The position numbers were made by a program, and so were the translations under genes. DNA of 64,000 nucleotides from Microbacterium sp. CH12i (GTDB lineage: Bacteria > Actinomycetota > Actinomycetes > Actinomycetales > Microbacteriaceae): contig NZ_JHET01000010.1 in the NCBI RefSeq assembly GCF_000685355.1, positions 428,197 through 492,196 of the forward strand, written 5' to 3'. This document shows positions 46,838-56,595 of the stretch, in pieces. Below the pieces are notes generated by a model, which did not search any database, was not told the DNA's origin, and saw nothing but the letters and a program-made list of their open reading frames with translations. Numbering within the stretch: position 1 is the stretch's first letter; each line of letters starts with the position of its first letter.

Positions 46838-47862
46838 CGCGCACCTCCCCGGGTTGCCATTCCACGCATCTGCGCGATGAGCATGGTTGCTCGAGCGAGT
46901 TCGACACCGAGCAACAGCACCATGACGAGTGCGGCAACCCAATAGAGCTCGATCACGTTGCCGACCGACCCGGAGTCGGTGTAGTTCTTCGTCGTCGCCG
47001 GCGCCTCGGGCAGCGTGAGCTCAGTGTCGGCTGAGCGCAGCTGAACATCGACTCCGAGCTCGTCGGCGATCGTCTTCAGATTGTCCTCATCGATCACAGA
47101 CATTGCCTGCGCACCCTCGTATTCGATGTACTCCGAACCGCCGCCCCCGAAGGCGCCGGTGGTGATCTTCATCGGACCGCCCGCGGTCGTGCCATAGCCG
47201 AGCACCGCACCGCCGTCGACGTACTCGGCGCTCTTCGAGAACGACTCCGGATCGCTGGTCACGGTCTGCTCGCCGTCGCCGAGGTAGAACACCATGCGCG
47301 AGCGGTCAGGTGCCGACTCGGCCGCATTCGCCAGCGTCTCCGCCAGCATCTTGTTGGCGATGCCGATCGAGCTCCCGCGAGACTGCGCGGTCACCTCAGG
47401 ATGCAGGATCTCCAGCGACGAGATCAGCGCGGTGGTGTCGGTCGTCAACGGCAGGCGCAACTCCGCCGACGCATCGAAGGTCAGCAGCGCGAAGCGCGCG
47501 CCTGGATACTCATCGACGATCGACTGCACATCGTCGCGCACGCCCTCAAGCCGCTGGCCCTTGCCATCCCAGTCTTCGGCGGCGATGCTCGCCGTGGTGT
47601 CGACGACGACGATGATGTCGGTGTCTGTGGCGAGCGTCTGCGTCGCGCCGCCCGGGATGCCGGGGCGCAGCAGCATCAGGAAACAGGCGAGCAGCATCAG
47701 CAGCCGCAGCCCCCACAGGAAGGGCGAGGCGCCGGTTGCTGAACCGCTGCCCGACCCTGTCGAAGGGCGCATCGACTTCACCAGCATCCGCACCACGACG
47801 AACGCGACCGGCGCGAACAGCAGCAGGAGCAGGAAGACGTTGAGAACAGGTTGGAAGATCAC
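46834..47862 (-). CDS. VWA-domain membrane protein (second)
   Basis: A 342-residue protein. Two N-terminal helices are followed by a von Willebrand factor A domain (about 75-285) with MIDAS motif in DIIVVVDTTASIAAEDW (DxTxS form) and GDGEQTV later. A C-terminal helix (about 305-325) completes the BatA/BatB-like layout. The GTG at 47862 overlaps the upstream stop (GTGA); translation further upstream lies inside the preceding gene and is rejected. MoxR ATPases are thought to act on such VWA proteins in metal-ion-dependent protein complexes. Confidence 0.82.
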   Translation of the reverse strand: MIFQPVLNVFLLLLLFAPVAFVVVRMLVKSMRPSTGSGSGSATGASPFLWGLRLLMLLACFLMLLRPGIPGGATQTLATDTDIIVVVDTTASIAAEDWDGKGQRLEGVRDDVQSIVDEYPGARFALLTFDASAELRLPLTTDTTALISSLEILHPEVTAQSRGSSIGIANKMLAETLANAAESAPDRSRMVFYLGDGEQTVTSDPESFSKSAEYVDGGAVLGYGTTAGGPMKITTGAFGGGGSEYIEYEGAQAMSVIDEDNLKTIADELGVDVQLRSADTELTLPEAPATTKNYTDSGSVGNVIELYWVAALVMVLLLGVELARATMLIAQMRGMATRGGAR

Positions 47863-48845
47863 AGTCGCACCCTCCACAGCAGCACGAGAAATCCGAGCCC
47901 TGCGACGAGCAGAAGCGCGATCCACACGTTCGGGGTGTCGGTCCACACGACCTGCGCCTGACCGCGCAGCTGAGTGGCATCCTGCTCCTGAATATCGGCG
48001 ACGATGTCACCAACCGTCGTGGTGTCGCGCAGGCCATACGCCTCGCCGCCGGTGGTCTGGGCGGCAGTGATGAGCTCTTCGCTGATGGCGGTGTTCACGC
48101 CCTGCACCGGGTTGAGCGCGAAGACGCGCACGCCCACGGATGCCGCGTAATCTGCCGCTTCCTGGAGGCTCACGATCGAGTCGCCGTTCACCTCGTTGTC
48201 GGTGGCGAGGATGATCGAGCGCGAGCGCTCGTCGTCAACGTGATCGAAGCGCATGACGCAGGAAGCGAGTCCGTCGCCGACGAGCGAGGCACCGGGGCCG
48301 TTGAGGGTGCCGACCCAGTGCTCGGGGATCTCCTCGATGTAATCGAAGCTCTCTCGGATGCTGGCCAGATGCGTGCGGATGAAGTCGTAGTCGTCCGTCA
48401 GGGGAAACACCTGTACAGGAGAGCTGTTGAAGATCGTGAGCCCGATGCGCTCACCCTCGAGACCGTTGAGCAGTTCTTCGAACACGCTGAGCACCTCGAC
48501 ATCGACCTCGCTCATCGAACCCGAGACATCGAGGCAGAGCATGATGTCGCGGCTGGTGTTGACCGGCTGAATCGTCTCGGATGACATCGGGCGCGCGGCA
48601 ACGACTCCGCCGATCACGGTGGCGATCACGCCGAGAGCCAGCACACCTGCGAGAGCGATTGTGCGCCGCCGAACGGCGTGCTGGAACGACGGCAGTGCGC
48701 GAACCCGCTCTGCGCGGGCGATCTGAGCGCTCGGCAATGCACGGTGACGCGCGTTGCGACGCAATCCGATGAGGAGACCGATGACAACTGCGACGACGAT
48801 GACGGCGACGGCGATGAGGATGATCCACCAGTTGGCTAGTGCCAT
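47859..48845 (-). CDS. VWA-domain membrane protein (first, BatA-like)
   Basis: A 328-residue protein. Two N-terminal helices (about 7-28 and 62-84) are followed by a VWA domain (about 96-285) with canonical MIDAS DVSGSMS (DxSxS), a Thr/Asp in NSSPVQVFPLTDDYDF and ILATDNEVNGDS. A terminal helix sits at about 307-325. It overlaps the genes on both sides. Membrane-tethered VWA domains paired with MoxR and DUF58 proteins form the conserved Bat-like module, linked in other bacteria to envelope stress tolerance and complex assembly. Confidence 0.84.
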   Translation of the reverse strand: MALANWWIILIAVAVIVVAVVIGLLIGLRRNARHRALPSAQIARAERVRALPSFQHAVRRRTIALAGVLALGVIATVIGGVVAARPMSSETIQPVNTSRDIMLCLDVSGSMSEVDVEVLSVFEELLNGLEGERIGLTIFNSSPVQVFPLTDDYDFIRTHLASIRESFDYIEEIPEHWVGTLNGPGASLVGDGLASCVMRFDHVDDERSRSIILATDNEVNGDSIVSLQEAADYAASVGVRVFALNPVQGVNTAISEELITAAQTTGGEAYGLRDTTTVGDIVADIQEQDATQLRGQAQVVWTDTPNVWIALLLVAGLGFLVLLWRVRL

Positions 48846-49321
48846 GAGGCCACCACCTTGCGGGCAGCTTCGGCTCCGGCGACCGGGTCGACTGAGGGAC
48901 CCTTGCGGAAGATGCTCGGATAGTAATACCGATGCATTGCGTCGACGAGTGCCGGCTGCACGCCGAGCCGCACTAGGTCATCGAGCGCGAGCACGGGGGC
49001 CTCGAGCCCGCTGTACTCGTTGACGAAGGTGCGCACGACCCGGCTGAGCTCGAGGTTCGCTTGGCGTGCCGTGAGCGCGCCGGCGCGGTAGTCGCCCTCG
49101 ATCTGTCCGATGCGCTCGTTGTACTCCTGTCGCAGCATTGTGAGCACGTCGGCGGTCATCGGCATCTCCACTTGTCCCTGCACCACGATGCTGCGGCGGG
49201 GCTTGGTGAAGTGGATCAGCAACCATCCGGCGAGGATGAGGAAGGCGATGATGCCGAGCGCCAGCAGCATCCATCCCCACCCGTACTGCGCTGGTGGGTA
49301 CAGCTCATCAGGAGCGGACAT
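48836..49321 (-). CDS. Small membrane protein of the MoxR/VWA operon (DUF4381-like)
   Basis: A 161-residue protein with one helix (about 15-38, WGWMLLALGIIAFLILAGWL). Its cytoplasmic part has charged helices (LRQEYNERIGQIEGDYRAGA, LELSRVVRTFVNEYSGLEAP). In position (between DUF58 and VWA genes) and layout it resembles DUF4381-type proteins of Bat operons, but sequence identity to that family could not be checked. It overlaps DUF58 by 14 bases and the first VWA gene by 10. Confidence 0.65.
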   Translation of the reverse strand: MSAPDELYPPAQYGWGWMLLALGIIAFLILAGWLLIHFTKPRRSIVVQGQVEMPMTADVLTMLRQEYNERIGQIEGDYRAGALTARQANLELSRVVRTFVNEYSGLEAPVLALDDLVRLGVQPALVDAMHRYYYPSIFRKGPSVDPVAGAEAARKVVASWH

Positions 49322-50195
49322 GCGCCCTCCGATTCAGCATGCGCAGCAGCGCCGACACAGCGTCATCCTGAGTGTCGAGGGCGGTGTGGCTGATCTCGAG
49401 TCGATCGAGCAGGCTTGCCAGCCGCGCGGCATCCGATTCTTGCTGGGCGAGAAGTTCACCGAGCACTTCGGGGTCACCGTGCACGAAATCGGGAACATCC
49501 CACCGGGTGTTCACATCGCTGCGCACAGTGTGCGAGGCGTGATCGAGCACCGGGTTTGCATCGCGGAGAGTGACCCACAACACGTCATGCTGCACGCGCA
49601 TGCGACGTAGCATCCGCTCGGTTTCGTCGGTGACCGGTGCCTCGTCGGTGACGACGACGACGATCATGCGACGCGCCATCGTGCGGGCGACGTACGAGAG
49701 CAGTGCGTCGCGGTCGCTGGGAGCGGTGCTCTGGGTGATTGCGGCGTCGATGGTGCGGAGGGCATGCTCGAGCGCACCCTCGCTGCGGCCTGGCGCGCGC
49801 CTGCGCACCTGCTCGGCGTCGCCGTACACAACGCTGAAATCGTCGCCGTGCCGCATGGCCAGGATGCCGAGGGCTCCGGTCGCCAGGATTGCAAGGTCTT
49901 TCTTCGGCTTCTCATCGTGCGCGATCGCGGTCATGGAGCGACCCGTATCGACGACGAAGAGGATGGTGTGCATGCGGTTGGCGCGATGCCGCTTCACCAG
50001 CGGAGTGCCCAGTCGTGCTGTGGCCCGCCAGTCGATATCGCGCACCTGATCGCCGTACTCGTATTTGCGCAGGTCTTCGAAGTCGAGGCTGCGCCCATGC
50101 AGCAGCGACGCATAGGCGCCATCGAGCGCATGCATCGACTTCTGTCTGGAGTGGATGAAGAGCTTGCTCTTCACCTGCGTGATCAGGCTGGCCAT
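49308..50195 (-). CDS. DUF58-domain protein
   Basis: A 295-residue DUF58 protein. The family signature GRSLDFEDLRKYEYGDQVRD continues as IDWRATARLGTPLVKRHRA, and a VWA-like core follows (HTILFVVDTGRSM). No membrane helix is seen. DUF58 proteins accompany MoxR ATPases and VWA proteins almost universally; the biochemical role is unknown. It starts six bases after the moxR stop. Confidence 0.88.
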   Translation of the reverse strand: MASLITQVKSKLFIHSRQKSMHALDGAYASLLHGRSLDFEDLRKYEYGDQVRDIDWRATARLGTPLVKRHRANRMHTILFVVDTGRSMTAIAHDEKPKKDLAILATGALGILAMRHGDDFSVVYGDAEQVRRRAPGRSEGALEHALRTIDAAITQSTAPSDRDALLSYVARTMARRMIVVVVTDEAPVTDETERMLRRMRVQHDVLWVTLRDANPVLDHASHTVRSDVNTRWDVPDFVHGDPEVLGELLAQQESDAARLASLLDRLEISHTALDTQDDAVSALLRMLNRRAHVRS

Positions 50196-50201
50196 GAAGG
50201 A

Positions 50202-51389
50202 CTACGGCGTCGGCACCGACGCGAAGATCTGGTCGATGATCTCCTCGCTGCGGATGCCTTCGGCGTCGGCCTCGAACGTGAGCAGCACGCGGTGGCGGAG
50301 CACGAGGTGCCGGAGCGTCCGAATGTCTTCGGGCAACACGTGGGTGCGGCCGTTGAGCAGGGCCAGTGCGCGGGACGCCTGCAGGAAAGCGATGCTCGCG
50401 CGGGGGCTCGCGCCGTACTTGATGTAGCGCGCGCGGTCCTCACCGATGTACGGACCGGGGTTACGGGTGACGTATGCGATCGAGACGATGTAGTTGCGGA
50501 TCGCGGCGTCGACGTAGATGCGGCTGGCGACGTCCTGCAACAACTCGACATCTTCGAGAGTGACGGCGCTGGAGACATGGCGGTCAGGGTCGAGGACGCC
50601 GGAGTCGATGCGTCCGAGGATCTCGAACTCGTCCGCGGGACTCGGATACTCGACGATCTCCTTGAGCAGGAAGCGGTCCATCTGCGCCTCGGGCAGCTCG
50701 TAGGTGCCCTCCTGCTCGATGGGGTTCTGCGTCGCGATCACGAGGAAGGGCTTCGGCAGGTGGTGCACCTCGCCGCCGATGGTGGTCTGGTGCTCTTGCA
50801 TCGCCTCGAGCATCGCCGACTGCGTCTTCGCGCTGGAGCGGTTGATCTCGTCGAGCAGCACGAAGTTTGCGTGCACCGGGCCGAGAACTGTGCGGAATGA
50901 TCCGGTCGCGGCGTCGTAGATCTGGTTGCCGGTGATGTCGCTGGGGAGGAGATCCGGCGTGCACTGAATGCGCTTGAACTGGGCCTTCACGGTGTCGGCG
51001 AGTGTGCTGGCCGCGGTGGTCTTGGCAAGGCCGGGGACGCTCTCGAGCAGGATGTGTCCACCGGCGATGAGCGAGATGAGCAGGCTCATCCGCAGCCGGT
51101 CCTGGCCGACCATCTTCGCCGAGTAGGCGTCGGAGATGATCTTCAGCACATCAGCCGCGCGCTTCATCTCGGCGTCGGTGGGTGTGGTGGCATTAGTGGT
51201 GGGCGCCGCCGATGCGACTGGTGGCGCCAAAGCTTCGGGAACCGCCGGGCTCGCAGAGGGCGCAGGCGTTGCGGTAGGCGTCGCGGTTGGCGTTGCCGGG
51301 GACGCAGAGGCGGCATGGGCGGCGGAGACCGCCGGGGGCGGCGGAGGTGCAGATGGTGAACCCATGGTGGTGGGGTATGAATCGTTCAT
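50202..51389 (-). CDS. moxR: MoxR-family AAA+ ATPase
   Basis: A 395-residue AAA+ chaperone-like ATPase. Residues 1-70 form an unusual Pro/Ala/Thr-rich low-complexity leader. The AAA core follows: Walker A LESVPGLAKTT (115-125), Walker B FVLLDEINRSS (around 178-185), sensor IATQNPIEQEGTYELPEAQM, and the MoxR lid with GASPRASIAFLQASRALALL. The ATG at 51389 is supported by GAGGAG; a longer read is rejected. First gene of a seven-gene, mostly overlapping operon (50-45 kb). Confidence 0.92.
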   Translation of the reverse strand: MNDSYPTTMGSPSAPPPPPAVSAAHAASASPATPTATPTATPAPSASPAVPEALAPPVASAAPTTNATTPTDAEMKRAADVLKIISDAYSAKMVGQDRLRMSLLISLIAGGHILLESVPGLAKTTAASTLADTVKAQFKRIQCTPDLLPSDITGNQIYDAATGSFRTVLGPVHANFVLLDEINRSSAKTQSAMLEAMQEHQTTIGGEVHHLPKPFLVIATQNPIEQEGTYELPEAQMDRFLLKEIVEYPSPADEFEILGRIDSGVLDPDRHVSSAVTLEDVELLQDVASRIYVDAAIRNYIVSIAYVTRNPGPYIGEDRARYIKYGASPRASIAFLQASRALALLNGRTHVLPEDIRTLRHLVLRHRVLLTFEADAEGIRSEEIIDQIFASVPTP

Positions 51390-51514
51390 GCTGGTCTCCT
51401 CGCTGGCGCTGGGGACGCAACACGATCGACCCCCGACAAACAGCGTAACCGCTGGGGTTTCGCTGACCGGCATCCGAGATAGGGCAGAAATGCCCATCCA
51501 GACCCGCCGAATCG

Positions 51515-52207
51515 TCAGGTCACGCGGGCGCCGCGGCGCCGTCCCACCCAGACCACGAATATCGCGACGGCGACGATCGCGACCGCGATGCCGACGACGT
51601 AGGCAGAGACTCCGAGGTAGCCGCCCGGGACGAGATGCGGGTCAAGGAATGGGTACGGATACCACCAGGGGTTGCCCGTCGCGGGCGCGATGATCATGTT
51701 CGCGCGGATCAGTGTGTACGCCACCCACGCGACCGGGAAGATTGCAGCGACAGCGACGGTGCCCCACCCGAGCGCCCGCCGGCGCGGAGCGAACAGCACG
51801 TCGGCCAGCAGGAACAAGGGGAAGACGACGTGGAGGACCTCGTTCGACCACGGCACCGTCACGCCCTGTGGAAGTTCGACGTTGCGCAGAAGCGTGTTGT
51901 AGACGATCCCAGTGACGATCATGTATGTGCTGACGCACACGAGGAGCACGGCGAGTCCCCGCGGCTCAACCTTGATGCCACCCCGTTTTGTCAGGGCCCA
52001 GACGGCGAGCACGATCAGCACGATGGCGCCGATGAGGTTCGAGAGGATCGTGAAGAAGCTCAGGAAGTTCGCTGTGACGGTCGGAATGTGTGAGCCCCAC
52101 TCGGTGGGGGTGCCGATCGCGTTGCTTATCGTCAGCGACAGCTGAGCGATGATCGCCGCGACCGTCAGCAATGCCGCGGCGAGTCGTGCGTATGGCCACC
52201 AGTTCAT
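51515..52207 (-). CDS. Pr6Pr family membrane protein
   Basis: A 230-residue, six-to-seven-helix protein. Pr6Pr-type blocks are [40 protein letters not shown] and [40 protein letters not shown] follows near the end. The family is named for its predicted helices and has no established function. Divergent from purA; 125 bases downstream of it lies the moxR start on the same strand. Confidence 0.82.
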   Translation of the reverse strand: MNWWPYARLAAALLTVAAIIAQLSLTISNAIGTPTEWGSHIPTVTANFLSFFTILSNLIGAIVLIVLAVWALTKRGGIKVEPRGLAVLLVCVSTYMIVTGIVYNTLLRNVELPQGVTVPWSNEVLHVVFPLFLLADVLFAPRRRALGWGTVAVAAIFPVAWVAYTLIRANMIIAPATGNPWWYPYPFLDPHLVPGGYLGVSAYVVGIAVAIVAVAIFVVWVGRRRGARVT

Positions 52208-52315
52208 GGGTTGCCTCCCGAGGTCACTGTAGCGGGCGGCCCGGCAGAGGCCTTCGCTAGGATGGAACTGCCCATTCGGGCCATCTATACCGGCAGAGAC
52301 CCAGGGGGGTTACCC

Positions 52316-53602
52316 ATGCCAGGAATTGTGATCGTCGGCGTCCAGTGGGGCGACGAAGGTAAAGGCAAGGCAACTGACCTGCTCGGTGAGCGCACCGACT
52401 GGGTTGTGAAGTTCAACGGCGGCAACAACGCCGGACACACTGTCGTCATCGGTGACGAGAAGTATGCGCTGCACCTGCTGCCCAGCGGCATCCTTTCGCC
52501 CGGAGTGCACCCGATCATCGGCAACGGCGTTGTCGTCGACCTTGAGGTGCTCTTCCAAGAACTCGAGGCCCTTTCCGCGCGCGGGATCGACGTCTCGCGC
52601 CTGCGGATCAGCGCCAACGCGCACATCATCACGCAGTATCACCGCACCCTCGACAAGGTCACCGAGCGCTTCCTCGGCAAGCGCCAGATCGGCACGACCG
52701 GCCGCGGGATCGGACCGGCATATGCCGACAAGATCAACCGCGTCGGCATCCGGATGCAAGATCTCTTTGACGAGAACATCCTGCGTCAGAAGGTCGAAGG
52801 CTCGCTCGAGCAGAAGAACCACCTGCTGGTGAAGATCTTTAACCGTCGTGCCTTCACGGTCGACGAGATCGTTGAGGATCTGCTGTCGTACACCGAGCGG
52901 GTGCGCCCGATGGTCGCCGACACCGGTCACCTCATCGCCGAAGCACTCGAGCGTAAAGAGGTCGTCGTGTTCGAGGGCGGCCAGGCCACCATGCTCGACG
53001 TCGACCACGGCACCTACCCGTTCGTCACCTCGTCGACCGCGACGGCGGCGGGCGCGGCATCCGGTTCAGGTGTCGGGCCAGGATCGCTCGACCGCATTGT
53101 CGGCATCGTCAAGGCCTACACGACGCGTGTGGGCGCCGGGCCCTTCCCGACCGAGCTGTTCGATGAGACCGGCGAATGGCTGCGCCAGACCGGCTTCGAG
53201 TTCGGCACGACCACGGGGCGCGAGCGCCGGGTGGGCTGGTACGACGCCCCGATCACCCGCTACGCGACACGTATCAATGGCATCACCGACCTCGTGCTCA
53301 CCAAGCTCGATGTGCTGACTGGGCTAAAGACGATTCCGGTGTGTGTCGCCTACGACGTCGAGGGCGAGCGGTTCGACGACGTGCCGGTCAACCAGAGTGC
53401 CTTCCACCACGCGACGCCGATCTACGAGAACTACCCCGGCTGGAGTGAAGACATCACCAAGGCCCGCACCTTCGATGACCTGCCGAAGAACGCGCAGGAC
53501 TACGTGCTCGCGCTCGAGAAGATGAGCAACACGCGCATCTCGGTGATCGGCGTCGGCCCGGAGCGCGACCAGGTCATCGTTCGCCACGACCTCGTGGACT
53601 GA
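52316..53602 (+). CDS. purA: Adenylosuccinate synthetase
   Basis: Converts IMP, aspartate and GTP to adenylosuccinate in AMP synthesis. 428 residues. The N-terminal GTP loop is QWGDEGKGK with catalytic Asp, followed by [12 protein letters not shown] containing the second catalytic His. Later [40 protein letters not shown] and [13 protein letters not shown] are visible. The ATG at 52316 is the family start; the frame stays open upstream without meaning. Its stop overlaps the next gene (TGATG). Confidence 0.96.
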   Translation: MPGIVIVGVQWGDEGKGKATDLLGERTDWVVKFNGGNNAGHTVVIGDEKYALHLLPSGILSPGVHPIIGNGVVVDLEVLFQELEALSARGIDVSRLRISANAHIITQYHRTLDKVTERFLGKRQIGTTGRGIGPAYADKINRVGIRMQDLFDENILRQKVEGSLEQKNHLLVKIFNRRAFTVDEIVEDLLSYTERVRPMVADTGHLIAEALERKEVVVFEGGQATMLDVDHGTYPFVTSSTATAAGAASGSGVGPGSLDRIVGIVKAYTTRVGAGPFPTELFDETGEWLRQTGFEFGTTTGRERRVGWYDAPITRYATRINGITDLVLTKLDVLTGLKTIPVCVAYDVEGERFDDVPVNQSAFHHATPIYENYPGWSEDITKARTFDDLPKNAQDYVLALEKMSNTRISVIGVGPERDQVIVRHDLVD

Positions 53603-54843
53603 TGACGCAATTCTGGGTTGGCGGATACGGACCCGGAATGGACGGGGATGCCACCGGCATCGGCCTGCTCGAGGGGGATGAGGGGCGCGAGCCGCTCACG
53701 CTCGCTTACCGCGGTGCTGTCACTTCGACGGCGTCGCCATCGTGGTTGGCGCAGCATCCGTCACTTGAAGTCATCTACGCGGCGCTCGAGGGTGCCGGAA
53801 CCGTGCAGGCATTTCGACGCACGGAAGAGCGCGCACTGTCACCTATCGGTCGGCCCGTCGAGGTCGGCCAATCCGTCTGCCACCTCGCAGTCGCTCCCAC
53901 CGGCGCGTACCTGATTGCCAGTTGCTACGGCGACGGCCGGGTCGTGCACATCGGCTTGGATGCTGCGGGCGCGATGCTCGTACCGAAGATCGCGGATGCC
54001 GCGTCCGACCCCTATGGGATCGGATCTCCCGAGGAGCCAGAGCTGTTCGCCGGTGCGGTATCGCTGCGCGAAGCCGACGCGCTGTTCGGACAGTTCGAAA
54101 AGGATGCCGCGGCTGAGGCCTCTGCGGCGAGCGAGATGCTGGCGGCGGCGATGGCCTCCGCCGGATTTGAGCTTCCGAGCGCCGCCACTGAGCGGGACGC
54201 TGTGCCGGAGGCCGCCGAGCTCGTCGCCGAGGATCCAGCCACTCGTGCCTCCCACGCCCACGCTGCCGCTTTCCTTCCGGACGGCAGGATCGCGACCACC
54301 GATCTGGGGTTCGATCTCGTGCGGATCTGGCGACCGGGCCCCTCTGGACTCATCGCCGACCACACGATCGCGCTACCCTACGGGGTGGGTCCGCGGCACA
54401 TGGTCGTTCACCCGAGTGGACACCTGCACGTCGTGACCGAGTACTCCTGCGAGGTGTTCACGCTCGCGGCGGCCGCGAGCGGAAAGTGGCAGATCGTCGC
54501 AGTCACGCTTGCGACGCCTGCCGCTCAGATCGGCTTCGACTTCGCGGCCGAACTCGCGCGCTCGCGGGACGGGGCGACGCTCTACACGGCGCTGCGCGGC
54601 AGCAACACGATCGCCGCCCTCCGCGTTCGTGGTGCTGGCGAGACTGTTGAGCCGATCGCGCTCGCCGATTCAGGAGTCGACTGGCCGCGCCACCACCTGA
54701 TCCATGACGGCACTCTGCTCGTCGCCGGGCAGCGCTCCGACCAGATCAGCGTGATCGATCTTGATGAGCGGACTGGCACGCCCCGCGGCATCCGCCACCG
54801 CGCTGCGGCGCCCGCGCCGACGCACCTGCTACTCGCCCGCTGA
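53602..54843 (+). CDS. Lactonase-family seven-bladed beta-propeller with an inserted acidic/Ala-rich segment
   Basis: A 413-residue protein of the lactonase (6-phosphogluconolactonase YbhE/Pgl2-like) family. Family blocks are LAVAPTGAYLIASCYGDGRV, the HAHAAAFLPDGRIATTDLGF metal-site region and GVGPRHMVVHPSGHLHVVTE. Between the third and fourth of these, residues about 137-213 form an Ala/Glu-rich, probably helical insertion not usual in the family. The start overlaps the purA stop by one base, so it is translationally coupled. Enzymatic activity on sugar lactones is possible but unproven. Confidence 0.82.
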   Translation: MTQFWVGGYGPGMDGDATGIGLLEGDEGREPLTLAYRGAVTSTASPSWLAQHPSLEVIYAALEGAGTVQAFRRTEERALSPIGRPVEVGQSVCHLAVAPTGAYLIASCYGDGRVVHIGLDAAGAMLVPKIADAASDPYGIGSPEEPELFAGAVSLREADALFGQFEKDAAAEASAASEMLAAAMASAGFELPSAATERDAVPEAAELVAEDPATRASHAHAAAFLPDGRIATTDLGFDLVRIWRPGPSGLIADHTIALPYGVGPRHMVVHPSGHLHVVTEYSCEVFTLAAAASGKWQIVAVTLATPAAQIGFDFAAELARSRDGATLYTALRGSNTIAALRVRGAGETVEPIALADSGVDWPRHHLIHDGTLLVAGQRSDQISVIDLDERTGTPRGIRHRAAAPAPTHLLLAR

Positions 54844-54850
54844 GTCCCGG

Positions 54851-54870
54851 GGCCGGCGGCTCCGCCGGCC
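54851..54870 (+). terminator. GC-rich hairpin after the lactonase gene
   Basis: Perfect nine-base arms ggccggcgg / ccgccggcc with a two-base loop, seven bases after the stop. No T-run follows, so terminator function is inferred. Confidence 0.45.
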
Positions 54871-54911
54871 GTCCGCTCGGCTGATCTGGTGAGGCTCGGC
54901 CGCTCGCGGTC

Positions 54912-54989
54912 GAGGCTGTTGCATCGCTCGGAGGGTGTTGCACCCGTAGGAGGTTTGTGGTCAATCTGCCCTACCGGCGCAACAGGCTC
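54912..54989. repeat. Imperfect palindromic element
   Basis: Outer arms gaggctgttgc (54912-54922) and gcaacaggctc (54979-54989) match at 10 of 11 positions, with an inner dyad gggtgttgcaccc. It lies in the 230-base spacer before the flavoprotein gene, which otherwise shows no gene. Confidence 0.4.
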
Positions 54990-55076
54990 CGACGTGCGTA
55001 ACGCTCGGATGGGAACAAACTCGGTGACATCACGTTGCAGGTGAGCAAGACTGGGCACTTGACGGAAGGCGCAACG

Positions 55077-56501
55077 ATGGCGACAGACGAATATGACCTC
55101 ATCGTCCTGGGCGGAGGTCCGGTTGGCGAGAATGTCGCAGACCGTGCCGTGCAGGCCGGACTCACCGCGATCATCGTCGAGAGCGAACTCGTCGGCGGCG
55201 AATGCTCGTACTGGGCATGCATGCCTTCTAAGGCATTGCTCCGCTCGGCCCAGGCGCTGCGCGCAGCTCAGAACGTGGATGGTGCCAAACAGGCCGTGAC
55301 CGGCACGCTCGATGTGCGAGCCGTCCTCGCTCGCCGCGACTCATTCACCGCGAACTGGTCGGATGACGGGCAGGTGAAGTGGCTCGATTCGGCCGGTATC
55401 GACCTGGCCCGCGGCCACGGCCGCATCAGTGGTGAACGCGAAGTCACCGTGACCGACCCCGACGGTGCGACCCGCGTGCTCAAGGCGCGGCATGCGGTTG
55501 CGATCAGCACCGGGACGTCCGCCTCGATCGCGCCGATCGACGGATTGGCGGATGCTGCGCCCTGGACAAGCCGCGAGGCGACGAGTGCGCAGGAGATTCC
55601 GGCATCCCTCGCGATCATCGGCGGCGGCGTGGTCGCAGTCGAAATGGCCACGGCATACGCGTCGCTCGGCGCGAAGGTGACCGTCATCGCACGGGGCGAG
55701 CTTCTTGCCAATATGGAGACTTTCGCCGGCGAGCGGGTGGGCGCGGGGCTCCGCGAGCTCGGCGTGGATGTTCGCACGAAAACCGACACTGCGCGCGTGC
55801 GCCGCGATGCGGAAGGCGTCACAATCACCCTCGGCGACGGCACCGAAATCATCGCCGACGAGGTGCTCGCCGCCACCGGGCGCACTCCGCGCAGCGCCGA
55901 CATCGGGCTCGGCGCCGTCGGCCTCGAGCCGGGGCGCTACATCGAGACGGATGACACGCTGCGGGTTCCCGCCAGCGACTGGCTGTATGCCGTGGGTGAT
56001 GTGAATGGCCGTGTGCTGCTGACGCATCAGGGCAAATATCAGGCGCGCGCAGCGGGAGATGTGATCGCCGCACGTGCGAAAGGCGAAGACGTCGATGATG
56101 CGGCCTGGGGACGCCACGTCGCTACCGCCGATCACGCGGCCGTGCCACAGGTTGTATTCGGCGAACCGGAGGTCGCCTCGGTCGGGCTGACGGCAAAGGC
56201 CGCGGAGGAGGCCGGATACTCCACTCGCGTCATCGATCAGGATCTCGGTGCGGTTGCAGGAGCGAGCCTTCGTGAAGACGGCTACGCCGGTCAGGCCCGG
56301 ATGGTCGTCGACACGAAACGCGACGTCATTCTGGGCGTGACCTTCGTCGGCCCCGACGTCGCCGACCTGTTGCAGGCCGCGACGATCGCCGTCGTCGGAG
56401 AGGTACCGATCTCTCGGCTGTGGCACGCGGTGCCCGCGTACCCGACCGTGAGCGAGGTCTGGTTGCGACTATTGGAGCAGTACGGTCGGGCCTCGGCGTG
56501 A
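55077..56501 (+). CDS. Class I pyridine nucleotide-disulfide oxidoreductase (lipoamide dehydrogenase/mercuric reductase-like)
   Basis: A 474-residue FAD enzyme. The N-terminal FAD loop is YDLIVLGGGPVGENVADRAV. The redox-active disulfide Cys43/Cys48 sits in GGECSYWACMPSKALLRSAQ, a C-x4-C site with Ser-Tyr-Trp-Ala in place of the usual Leu-Asn-x-Gly. The NAD(P) loop is IIGGGVVAVEMATAYASLGA, then YAVGDVNGRVLLTHQGKYQA and the dimer interface to WHAVPAYPTVSEVWLRLLEQ. The ATG at 55077 follows GGAAGG; a start 14 codons upstream (55035) is less likely. The disulfide substrate is unknown and no 2-oxoacid dehydrogenase genes are adjacent. Confidence 0.85.
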   Translation: MATDEYDLIVLGGGPVGENVADRAVQAGLTAIIVESELVGGECSYWACMPSKALLRSAQALRAAQNVDGAKQAVTGTLDVRAVLARRDSFTANWSDDGQVKWLDSAGIDLARGHGRISGEREVTVTDPDGATRVLKARHAVAISTGTSASIAPIDGLADAAPWTSREATSAQEIPASLAIIGGGVVAVEMATAYASLGAKVTVIARGELLANMETFAGERVGAGLRELGVDVRTKTDTARVRRDAEGVTITLGDGTEIIADEVLAATGRTPRSADIGLGAVGLEPGRYIETDDTLRVPASDWLYAVGDVNGRVLLTHQGKYQARAAGDVIAARAKGEDVDDAAWGRHVATADHAAVPQVVFGEPEVASVGLTAKAAEEAGYSTRVIDQDLGAVAGASLREDGYAGQARMVVDTKRDVILGVTFVGPDVADLLQAATIAVVGEVPISRLWHAVPAYPTVSEVWLRLLEQYGRASA

Positions 56502-56595
56502 GTCCCATCCGATCGCGCGTCTGCTCCGAATATCCGAAGAGCCTGCCCCGGATGTCCGGGGTATCACGTACGCTCGAATCCGAATCTGAGGAGAC

